DNA of 64,000 bases, taken from Lithospermum erythrorhizon. Lineage: Eukaryota > Streptophyta > Magnoliopsida > Boraginales > Boraginaceae. The notes under the pieces are model-generated. The model ran no database searches, had not been told where the DNA came from, and saw nothing but the letters and a program-made list of their open reading frames with translations. Position numbers and translations under genes: made by a program. The DNA lies in the NCBI GenBank assembly GCA_019722365.1, contig JADFUC010000886.1, positions 34,542-98,541 of the forward strand. Reading direction: 5' to 3'. Shown piece after piece: positions 55,134 to 64,000 of this stretch; position 1 is the first letter of the stretch; each line of letters opens with the position of its first letter.

Positions 55134-56945
55134 TGTAACGACCCGCCCCGAATCGGCATACGAGGTGAGAGTCGTTATAATCCAGACACGAGAATCACGA
55201 AAATCGTGGGCCCATTTCGGTTTAAAACAACTTCGTTTCCTTCAAAATATGATTACATATAATATTTCAAAATAATCCGCAGTTTAAAAATTTATAATCC
55301 ATCGGGTGATATCTAACCAACCAACTCCATATATATAAAACATATCCCAAATAAATAGTAATACCGGCGAAGGCCACAAAGAGAGTAAATGCATGTCGAG
55401 AATACAAAAATCTTTGCCGACAAGGCTAAAGTTTGAAAATAAAGTACAACAATCAAAACATTTGACAACACATGTCGGAGGCGCTTGAGGATCTGTGCCA
55501 CCCGATGCTCACTTGTACTGAGACAACTCTCTGCCAGTCTCTTGGCTGTGCCGTGCAATCGACTGGCACAAATGAAATCTTTGCCCAAAGTGTAAGCCAC
55601 GGCGCTTAGTGAAACAACACGGGGTGAAACTTAAACCACTCATACGACACAACAAATTAACATAGGAGTCAAATACTGGCGTACATATAGATATATAACC
55701 GGGACTACCCTAGCAAAGGCCATATTTATACTTACAAGAAAATTTTCATCATCGCGTGGCATAACATAAAATATAGGGTCTCAATAAGGAATACAACTCA
55801 CTGAATAAAAATCACACCAAACCACATGAAATTACAGTCACAGAGACCCGACAAACTATACTCACAGTCATCGATCACTCATCAATAGATACCATCAGTT
55901 CTAACTCTGTATATCTACTACCTCCCGAATAACCATACTCACACTCCCAAATAATATCCATGCTTCAAGTCACCTCGAAGTCATACATAACTCAACATCA
56001 CCTCTCAATAACCATCTACTCTACTCCCAAATAATATCCAAGCACACGGCTATAACATCTCGCAATCGTAAGTCATTTAAATCGCCCAGCCAAGTACAAA
56101 AATCGAAATATAAGTTGGGAGTTCGAGCTATTCTTTTCGAAGCAATCTTGAGCATACAGATTATAATCACATATCATATCATGAAGCTCACGCCCAAATG
56201 AATCACACATAATCATACAACAGTACATGTATATCATTCTCACATAATCGTACCACAATAACATATTCACGCAATTTAAAGTAAGTACGTAAAGTAACAC
56301 CCGTGAGATAAGTACTACTCTCTTAGCTATCACCAGGTCCTCCTGAGCGATCACGGAAGGTGCCTTCCCGGTAAGGCCTAATAACACCCAAAAGTATACT
56401 CGGGAACTAATACCAAAATTACGTTTACAAGAATAAGCATTACTAACTCTAATCGGAGCGATTTCTAAAAGCATCTAACGTAGCAGGTAAACTATCGAAT
56501 TATAATCCCATCGGACGCAGCAAATGAAACCCCCGCTAGAATTTCACCTTATTATTTTAACATTACAAATCAACATAAGTCGTTCTAGTTAACCGGCGAG
56601 TCCTAATTAACAGCAAATATCAATTACAACTCAGCAGGATTAACTTTTCAACCTAACTCCCATTTTAATCAATTTTAAATTACGAGTTAGCATCCATGAC
56701 AACTACAATAAGGTCCCAATTAAACTCCCTACACATTTAAAGTCTTATAAAATATCACCCCAAAAGTCAACTCGACCATAACATCCCTCGAACAACCTTT
56801 AAATCATGAATTAAATCCCTTATATACATCATAACATCGATATGAGCTAAGATCCATCATAAAATTGAATTATGTAAAAGTCAACAAAAGTGAACCCTCA
56901 AAAATCAGCAAAAGCGCTATCTTCTTACCTCAAAATCGTAGGGAA
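55134..56945 (-). mobile_element. Inverted copy of the gypsy LTR, 5'-truncated
   Basis: The reverse complement runs parallel to 57380-59779. It keeps the words GATGGGATTATAATTCGATA, TTTAAAATTGATTAAAATGG, CTCACGGGTGTTACTTTACG and, at its 3' end, GGGCGGGTCGTTACA (55148-55134). It lacks the first ~430 bp of the LTR, and also the tandem subrepeats found at the matching position in the other copies. The frames at 55313-55600 and 56073-56474 on the minus strand are incidental. Confidence 0.75.
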
Positions 56946-56949
56946 AATT

Positions 56950-59779
56950 TGGCAATAACCCCGTTACGAAAAAAAAAAAAAAAAATTTTAAATTTTTTTG
57001 ATCGGTGGGACAGGGGATATTTTAAATAATCTCGATGATAATATTATTTCGTAAATTTTTTAGCGAATTACATTTATAATTTAGTAGTTTTGCCATGGAA
57101 TATTTTATCTTTTGGAATCGGGTTCGTGGAGATTTAAAATGCGATAAGCGGAGAAATTAGCGAGAAACCGAGCGGGACTTCGAGTTTTAAATATCTAGTA
57201 AATGCTTATCTTCAAATACGTCATTATCAAACACTTCATCATCATCTTTTTTCATGCTATGGTCGAAATATTCTGCCCACTCCCTACGAGAAAAATTTCA
57301 TTTCCATTTCTTCGATTGTCGCTCGAGCTGAGATCGGTTGTAGAATATTGTTCTCCCATTCGTTCTCTTGAGTTAAGGTAAAGAAATTTCAAGTCTTCGA
57401 GATATTTCTTGGGTTTGACTTATAGTTGACTTTTAGTTGACTTTCCATAATTGAATTTTATGATAAATCTTAGTTGGTTATGGGTTACGTGGCGTATTTG
57501 AGTGATAGTGCATTGATTTAGAGATCGTTTGAGAGGGCCGTTGTAATTCGAGATTTGAATTTTTGGTTTGGTTGACTTTTATGTGGATATTTTATAAACT
57601 TTAAATGTGTAGGAGGTATATTGGGACCTTATTATAGTTGTTATGATGTTAAATTGGTGATTTAAAATTGGTAAAAAGGGTGTTTTGTTGAAAAAGTGTA
57701 AATTCCAAGTTGAGTTATAGACGATATTTGAATTATAGATTGTTAATTATGGACTTGATGATTAGTTAAATAACATAAGTCGATTTGTAATGAGAAAGTG
57801 ATAAGATGGAAATTTAGCGGGGATTGGGTTGTGTCCGATGGGATTATAATTCGATAGTTTATCGATCATGTTAATTTGTTTAGAATAGTTCCCCAAGAGT
57901 TGGTTATGTATCCTCTAGAATGCCGGTATAGTAGTAGGTCTTGATTATACTTTAAGGTGTTTTTAGCGTTGATCGTGGAAAAGAGCGGGTTACACCTTGA
58001 TTGTTTTGAAGGTTTTGCGGTAGCTAAGCGAGTGAGTACTTATCTACATGGGTGTTACTACGTGCTTACTTTAAGTGTGTGAACATGTTGTTATATGATT
58101 ATGTGAGAATGATATCTGAGTTATTATGATATGATTATGTGAGAATGATATACATGTCATTTGTGTTATGATGCGTGAGCCAGTATTATACATGTAATTG
58201 TTATATGATTATGTGATTATATGCAGCTAAGCATTGAAGATTGCTTGAGGTAAGTAATAGCGAACTCCCAAACTTATATTTCGATTTACGTGGCCTTTGT
58301 CGGCACTTATGATTCTGTGGCCTTCGGCACTTATGATTTAATGGCCTTGTTGGCGGTGTGCGACTTACGATTGTGAGATGTTTTAGGCTGGTGTGCTTGG
58401 ATATTGTTTGGGAGTAAGTAGGCGGTTATTGAGAGGTGATGGTTAGAGTTATCTATGACTTGAGGTGACTTGAGTGTCGGGGGGTGGCAATACTATGGAT
58501 TGGGATTAGTAGGGATTAGGTGACTGCAGCTACCCTTGCCGGGATATGTGGCTATTATTACATACTACGGTATAGCGTCTTGATTTGGCACTTATAACCG
58601 GTATAAGAGCGGTATGACTACTGCTGATCGCTTTCAGCGTGTGTATTGTCGGTGTGGCCTTATCTTGCAGCGTAGCGTGCGGATTTGGCCTTATCTTGGG
58701 GTATAAGGGCGGTATGAGTCTTTGATCAACTTTCTTTGTGTGGGTATTAGATTGTGTACATACTACGGTATAGCGTGCGGTGTGCACTTACTTAGTATCA
58801 GGCGGTGTGCACTTATACTTAGTGTATAAGAGCGGTGTGCCTTGTACTTAGCGTATGGGTCACGTGTGCCTTATGCTTTGTGTATAAGTGCGGCGTGCCT
58901 TATACTTTATTGGCCCATAGAAGTGCGGTTTTGGCCCTTATCTTTGGGTATAAATGCGAGGTGATTGTTGGTTAGTCCGTTCACTTAGCAATTGAGCCAG
59001 TTGAGTATATGCGCGTTAGAGGATGGTATACTAGTGGGGATATGAGATAGGAGGTTTGATGACTAGAGTTTTAGTGGATTTGTTGAGTCTATTGATTTCT
59101 TTATGTGAAATTGTGTGCTTCTTTAAACCTTACATTATATCTTCGTATGTATTATATACACGAGATTTCTGCGGGAATTATGTTGTATGACCTTTTTTAG
59201 GTAGTCCACGGATATATGTATTTTATTCTGTTGACTATTATATTATTGATTGACTCGTTCCGTATGGTAAGTTCACCACGTGTTAAGTTTCCATAGCTTT
59301 CATGAGAGCACACGCCCCAGCGTTGGGCGGCATTTCATTTGTGCGGGTTGACGGGGCGGCCGGTTGAGCGAGGCTATTTGAGAGTTTGTTCAGTGGCTAG
59401 GTGAGCATCGAGTGGCGGAGGATCCTCACATTCGATTTTGATGTGTTGTCAGTATTTTGATTGTTGTATTTTTCCTTTTGGCTTTAGCCTTGGTATTGTC
59501 ATTTTGTATTCGGGATACGATGCGTATCATATGTTGTAGCACTTGCCCGGCATTACTTTATTTTGGGATATGTTATTGTATATATATGGGTTTTGTCGTT
59601 TCGATATCGGTGATGGATTATAAACATTTTAAAGCTGTTTGATTTGGGAAACTTAATTGTGATCACATTTTGGATAGCTTAGTGTATTTTAAAGCTGAGT
59701 AGATCCATCGGTTTGTGACTCACGGTGTTCGGATTTTAATGACTCTCGCGTCAGGCGGCCGACTGGGCGGGTAGTTACA
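56950..59779 (+). mobile_element. 5' LTR of Ty3/gypsy element
   Basis: Begins near TGGCAATAACCCCGTTACG, with an A-run of 17 at 56969-56985, and ends CGGGTAGTTACA at 59768-59779. The first 725 bp match 63276-64000, the start of the 3' LTR. About 2.8 kb. It carries GTTGACTTTTAGTTGACTTT at 57422-57441, GAGTACTTATCTACATGGG near 58034, and two kinds of internal subrepeats (58285-58360 and 58550-58960). Confidence 0.85.
58285..58960 (+). repeat. Two tandem subrepeat arrays in the LTR
   Basis: 58287-58360 holds about three copies of a GTGGCCTTGTCGGCACTTATG-like unit (written here as its family form, about 24 bp). 58550-58960 holds units of about 40 bp built on a CTTATACTTAGTGTATAAG core with GCGGTGTGCC. 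The core is palindromic. Compare the array at 15940-16140. Confidence 0.7.
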
Positions 59780-59797
59780 ATTTGGTATCGAGCTTAG
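59780..59797 (+). promoter_or_regulatory. Primer-binding site, initiator tRNA-Met type
   Basis: Directly after the LTR end the sequence ATTTGGTATCGAGCTTAGG matches the plant gypsy primer site TTGGTATCAGAGCTTAGG, with one base missing. It primes minus-strand DNA synthesis. Confidence 0.8.
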
Positions 59798-59923
59798 GTT
59801 TGATTACTTGTGTATACGTATTGAGTTTGTGTGCCTACTTGTTTTTCTTTAGTCGAGAGAGAGTGGTGTCTTTTTTGTATAGAATGCAGTGTCTTTTTCT
59901 TTTGTTGCGTAAAATTTGTTGAG

Positions 59924-60960
59924 GATGCCACTAGAGTGCGTGGCGAGGTAGGCCGAAGGTGCCGGGGTAGGGCCGGAGGAGGCCCGAGGCGGGCAGGGGC
60001 TATAGGCGTCGGTAGTACGAGGCGTGGACGGCCGGGTCGGAGGTACAGTCTTCTGAGCAGGTTGAGGAGGTTGGGGTAGACCTCGTGGGGGAGAGTGGGA
60101 ATGCTCAGATGGCCGAGCAGCGGGAAGTCGAATTTCAGAGCAAGTTGTTTGACAGGTTTCTGAAGAGGGATCCTCCGAAGTTTTCAGGGGGTTCCCAGGA
60201 GGCAGGGCTAATGGAGTTCGTCAGGGACATGAAGTGGAATTTTGAGCGATGGGGATTGTGGGCGAGATGAAGTGAAGTTGCCACCTTGCCTTAGACTTCG
60301 CGAGGGTGCCCGTGGCTGGTGGGAGAGGCAGGTGCATCTACATTGCGAGAGGGGTTCATGTTTCTGGGAAGCGATTTGTTGAGCTCTTTCCGGAAATTGT
60401 GCTTGGAGACCCAGCATGGCGGCCTTGGAAGAGGCGATTCGTTGACACGGGTTTGAGGTCGGTGGAGGAGTGCGAGGCGGGTTCGGTGATTTGTGCCGGG
60501 TACTTCACGTGTACATCCGTTAGAGCGACGAGGATCAGCAGATTAGGGGATGGATTGACGTGGGAGATGCTTCGCCGAGATCTCGGCGATGGAGTTTACT
60601 AGTTTCCATGCTATGAGGAATCACGGCCTTGAAGATGGAAATGGGTTAGCGAGCCGGGCGAGTGGATCGAGAGAAGTCGGGCACGAGACTTTCTATTCGG
60701 TAGACCTTCTAGCTATAGAGTTCGGAGGGCGGACCCGGCCAGTCGTCACAGGCGAGTCATTTCAGTGCTCCGACAGTTCGCCCGAGTTATTCCACTACTC
60801 CTTCTGCACGGTGGGCGCCTGCGAGATCTGGCGGGGTTCAGAGTAGTCTTCCGGGGGTTCAGAGCAGTATCCGTTGTTACCGTTGTGGTCAGATGGGTCA
60901 CAGGCAGCGGGATTGCCGGGAGAGGGTGGTCACATGTTATCGATGCCGGTGACCCGAGCG
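59924..60960 (+). pseudogene. Ty3/gypsy gag with CCHC zinc knuckle
   Basis: Starts at an ATG at 59924 in a basic, Gly/Arg-rich N-terminus. At 60130-60190 the frame reads KLFDRFLKRDPPKFSGG, followed by MEFVRDMKWNFERWG; this is the gypsy gag motif PPxFxGG...W-xxM-xxxF. A clean CCHC knuckle, CYRCGQMGHRQRDC, is at 60875-60916 with all four ligands. Between the two, several shifts occur and no frame runs through. It would form the particle capsid and bind RNA. Confidence 0.8.
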
Positions 60961-61149
60961 TTTAGCGAAGGGTGTCCCCGAGGCTTCCCGGAGGGAGCCG
61001 ACACCGATTCGACTGTCGGAGGCCGGTTATCGAAGTCGTGGTGGTCGGTCGGCGGCCGTGGGCCAGGGAGGATATGGGTACATGGGACCTCGGAGTCTGG
61101 AGTGGGTAGCGGCTGGCCGGGTAGTCGAGGCAGTCGTCTTGTGCATCGG

Positions 61150-61560
61150 GAGCGCAAGATACCCCCAGTGGTGGTGATAGGTACATTATTTACGTATGAT
61201 ATTGAGGTCGAGAGTGTTGTTTGATTAAGGGCTACGCATTCTTTTGTTTCTCGAGTTTTATTTACTTGCACTTATGCGTATGTGGTGTGCCTTTGCATTC
61301 CTTGAAGTGCCTGACACACTGTAGGGAGGTCGGTTAATGGTTAGATTGGTATATAGAGGCTGTCCTTTGATTGTTGGTGAGTGGAGTTGTTGTCTGGTGA
61401 TTACTTCCATTTGAGCTTTACGATTTTGACACTTATCTTGGGTATGGATTGGTTGGGGAAACATCATTACTTCCGTTATTGATTGCGATCGGAAGAGATT
61501 ACTTTTGTGGAGTTGGAAGACCCGGATATCCGATTTGTAGACTCTGAGAAGATTTTGCCT
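61150..61560 (+). pseudogene. Ty3/gypsy protease remnant
   Basis: Reads GTLFTYDIEVE near 61180-61212, then FD followed by a damaged triplet and GATHSFVSRV (61215-61255). The DSGA active site of the aspartic protease is therefore present in outline, with the catalytic Asp and the Gly-Ala kept but the middle frame-shifted. At 61430-61470 the LILGMDWLG motif of the protease C-terminus is legible, as is a CDRKRL run beyond. Located between gag and RT, as usual. Confidence 0.7.
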
Positions 61561-61659
61561 TCTAGTTTTGTACTCGGCACTTGCGGCTTTTAGATTGATT
61601 CGAGGAAGGGTGTATTGGGTTCTTGAGATGGTTGATTTGAATAGAGAGAAACGAGGCCA

Positions 61660-62400
61660 GGAGGATGTGCGGGTTGTTAGAGAGTTCAAGGATGTTTTTC
61701 TGAGGACTTGCGAGTTGCCACTAGAAAGGGAGGTGAATTTGCTATTGGGGTTATTCACAGTGCGGCTTTAATTTCTCTTCCGCGTGCAAGGGATGGGCTG
61801 CAGTGCGGGAATTGCGGACTCGATTCTGGGGATTGTTGGATTAAAGGGATTCATCGGACAGTGTATCTCCGTGGGGGTGCACCGGTGTTGTTTGTGGAAA
61901 GAAGGATGGTTCGATGGTGTGCATTGGTATAGGCGGTGAATAAGTGACCATTAAGGAGCGAAACCCGTTTCCCGGAATTGACGATTTGTTTGTCGGTTGA
62001 AGGATGCGAGGTGTTCTCGAAGATTGATTTGCGATGCAGTTATCATCGGTTGAGGATCAAGGGAGATATTCGAAATCGACTCCGATCTCGTTATGGACAT
62101 TATGAGTTTATAGTGATGTCATTTGGATTGACAAATGCACAGCGACCTTTATGGATTTGATGAACGGGTGTTTGGGAGTATGCGGATGAGTTTGTGGTGG
62201 TATTCATTAATGATATTCGATATATTCTAGAGGGAGGAGGAACATGAGAAGCATTTGCGGTGTGTTGAGGACCTTGAGATAACACCAGTTGTATAGTTTT
62301 CCAAATGTGAGTTACGGTTGGCGAGGTGAAATTCTGGAGTCATGTTATTTCGAGGCGAGGTATTTTGTTGATCCACGGAAGGTGGGAGGTTGTGAACAGT
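61660..62400 (+). pseudogene. Ty3/gypsy reverse transcriptase remnant
   Basis: Frames give VREFKDVF, then AIGVIHSAALISLPRARDG, KGIHRTVYLRGGAPVLFV and IDDLFVG (61676-61990), then [19 protein letters not shown] at about 62008-62062 with the first catalytic Asp in [25 protein letters not shown] follows at 62082-62140. The active-site box reads VVFINDI (62200-62217), where the family has FIDDI, so the first of the two Asp codons is Asn here. Several frameshifts. Confidence 0.8.
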
Positions 62401-62559
62401 GGGAGCGTCCATAAGTGTGGCGAGGTTAGGTTTCTTGGGGTTAGGCTTGGTTCTTATAGGGAGATTAAATCAAGTTCTTTTCCTTGATTGCGGCATGCAT
62501 TGACAGGTTGACTAGAAAAGGGGGTTTCGTTTATTTGGGATGATGATTGAGGACTTCGG

Positions 62560-62975
62560 GATACTAAAGGGGAAGTTGACTTGGCTCCGGTGTTGGCCGA
62601 TACCGTGCAGTTACGAGAGACTCATGATTTATAGTGATGCTTAGCATCGAGGATTGGGAGTGTGTTGATGCGAATGGGAAGGTGATTGCCTATGCTTCCC
62701 GACAGTTGAGAAATCACGAGAAGAACTATCCGACCCATGATTTTGAGCTAGTGGCGATAGTCGTTGCGTTGAAGTTGTGGAGACATTATCTGTATAGGGA
62801 TAAATGCAGTTTTGCATTACTTAAAGTTTGAAATATCTTCCGGCCAGAGAGATTTGAATTTGAAGCGGAGGTGGATGGAGTTAAATCGGTGATTATGACT
62901 TGACTATTGAGTGATTACCGCGAGGGAAGAGCAAATGTAGTAGGCGATGCCTTGGTAGAAAATCAAGGACCGAGA
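62560..62975 (+). pseudogene. Ty3/gypsy RNase H remnant
   Basis: The first catalytic Asp lies in MIYSDA at about 62622-62640. The frame 62634-62831 continues [20 protein letters not shown], then [20 protein letters not shown], where HDFEL contains the catalytic Glu. After 62820 the DHKSLKY region is lost, but the RRWMEL and GDYD words and a decayed KANVVGDAL (62930-62955) remain in other frames. Confidence 0.8.
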
Positions 62976-62979
62976 GAGA

Positions 62980-63240
62980 GAGATGAAGCAGTGGGAGTTG
63001 GTTCGTGTCGGTAGCGACGGGGAGATTTTCGCCCATATGAGAGTTCGACCAGTGCTTGTGGATCGAATCTTAGAATTTCAGCAGCGAGATGAGAGACTGC
63101 AGGTTGTCAGTAGGGATGTGAGAAGTGGGGTCAGATCAGATTTCACGGTTGACGAGAGTGGAGTTAGTATTGCTTTTATTTTGTGTGATATTTGATTTTG
63201 TGTTATTATATTGTTCTGCTTGATTGTTTGAGGGTTGTTA
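62980..63240 (+). pseudogene. Pol linker; integrase absent
   Basis: The frame 62983-63195 reads RVRPVLVDRILEFQQRDERL with QVVSRDVRSG and DFTVDESGV. This is the linker that precedes the integrase zinc finger in gypsy pol. It ends at 63190 in FILCDI and a stop. The integrase and chromodomain, about 1.4 kb in this family, are missing, and the pre-LTR block follows 50 bp later. Confidence 0.75.
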
Positions 63241-63241
63241 A

Positions 63242-63275
63242 ATTTCGAGGTCGAAATTTTATTAGGTGGGTAGAT
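63242..63275 (+). promoter_or_regulatory. Gypsy pre-LTR block and polypurine tract
   Basis: ATTTCGAGGTCGAAATTTTA then TTAGGTGGGTAGAT, one base from the block at 55100-55133, immediately before TGTAATAACCCGTTACG. Confidence 0.8.
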
Positions 63276-64000
63276 TGTAATAACCCGTTACGAAAAAAAA
63301 AAAAAAAAAAAAAAAAATTTAAATTTTTGATCGGCGGTGGGACCGAGGATATTTTAAATAATCTCGATGATAATATTATTTAAAGTAAATTTTTTAGCCG
63401 AATTACATTTATAATTTAGTAGTTTTTGCCATGGAATATTTTATCTTTGGAATCGGGTTAGTGAGTTTTAGGAAATGCGATAGCGGAGAAGTAGCAGAAA
63501 CCCGAGCAGGACTCGAGTTTTTTAAATATCTAGTCATCATTATCAAACACTTCATCATCATTATCAAACACTTCATCATCATCTTTTTTTCGTGGTATGG
63601 CAGAAATATTCATTCCTCCTTAAAAATTTCATTTTCCATTTCTCTTCGGTGTCATTTTCAGACTCAAGATCGGTTGTAGAATAATTGTTCTCCCCATCAT
63701 TCTCTTCGAGGTTAAGGTAAGAAATTTCAAGTCTTTGAAGATATTTCTTAGGTTTTTGACATAGTTGACTTTTTAGTTGACTTTTCCATAATTGAATTTA
63801 TGATAAATCTTAGTTGGTTAGCAGGTTCTATGACATTGACATTTGAGTGATGAATTAAATTGATTTAGAGATCGTTTGAGGGCGTTGTAGTCAGAGTTGA
63901 CTTTTAAGTTTTAGGTTGACTTTTATGTGGATATTTTATAAGACTTTTTAAATGTGTAGAGGAGGGTTATATTGGGACCTTATTAGCAATACGTAACTAG
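63276..64000 (+). mobile_element. 3' LTR of Ty3/gypsy element (continues beyond window)
   Basis: Starts TGTAATAACCCGTTACG with an A-run of about 24 and matches 56950-57650. Differences from the 5' LTR are mainly short indels and homopolymer length. Confidence 0.85.

Noticed and set aside
56073..56474. 133-codon minus-strand ORF
   Set aside because: It lies in LTR sequence that is non-coding in the other copies, and the frame is not kept there.
61258..61758. 166-codon minus-strand ORF
   Set aside because: It lies antisense to the gypsy protease and RT region, whose plus-strand motifs are clear; it has no family signature.

Overview
The window looks like nuclear DNA of a flowering plant, probably a eudicot with a large, repeat-rich genome. 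The evidence is plant-type Ty3/gypsy, Ty1/copia, L1-like LINE, hAT, MITE, SINE and 5S-LTR elements packed against each other, plus one intact gene of the land-plant UPF0496 (DUF677) family. I cannot name the species. There is no bacterial or organellar gene content, and I see no rRNA or tRNA gene that looks functional.

Layout. 0-9.7 kb: a reversed copia-type LTR fragment, a probable gypsy solo LTR (about 510-2728), a decayed Ty1/copia body (integrase, reverse transcriptase, RNase H) and a following LTR. 9.7-17.9 kb: a decayed L1-like LINE (ORF1, endonuclease, RT, 3' RNase H) split by a 2.6-kb gypsy solo LTR. 17.9-18.0 kb: a tRNA-derived SINE with perfect 18-bp target duplications. 18.8-26.7 kb: a second gypsy family (gag and protease), partly present twice in tandem. 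26.8-30.8 kb: a gypsy RT/RNase H remnant and an LTR. 30.8-36.2 kb: a 31-bp minisatellite, 3' and LTR sequence of the second gypsy family, and an LTR fragment lodged in it. 36.3-38.7 kb: an island of low-repeat DNA with the one intact gene (37311-38537, minus strand). 39-42 kb: hAT transposase remnants, an LTR and a MITE-like element. 43.4-49.5 kb: a Cassandra-like LTR carrying a 5S rRNA-like segment, a copia 5' part and a gypsy-type gag remnant. 49.5-53.6 kb: a minus-strand copia element. 53.6-64 kb: a gypsy integrase/chromodomain fragment, an inverted LTR, then a gypsy element with both LTRs (the right one leaves the window) that lacks integrase.

At least three LTR families recur in several places and both orientations, so most of the window can be read as nested insertions. 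None of the element ORFs is open throughout. Many breaks are 1-3 base indels rather than substitutions, which suggests either decay or unpolished long-read consensus in repeats. The cellular gene is uninterrupted. I found no convincing new multi-gene system. The most unusual items are the precise junction of a gypsy 3' end with an LTR in the wrong orientation, the variable tandem subrepeats inside LTRs, and the 5S-bearing LTR.
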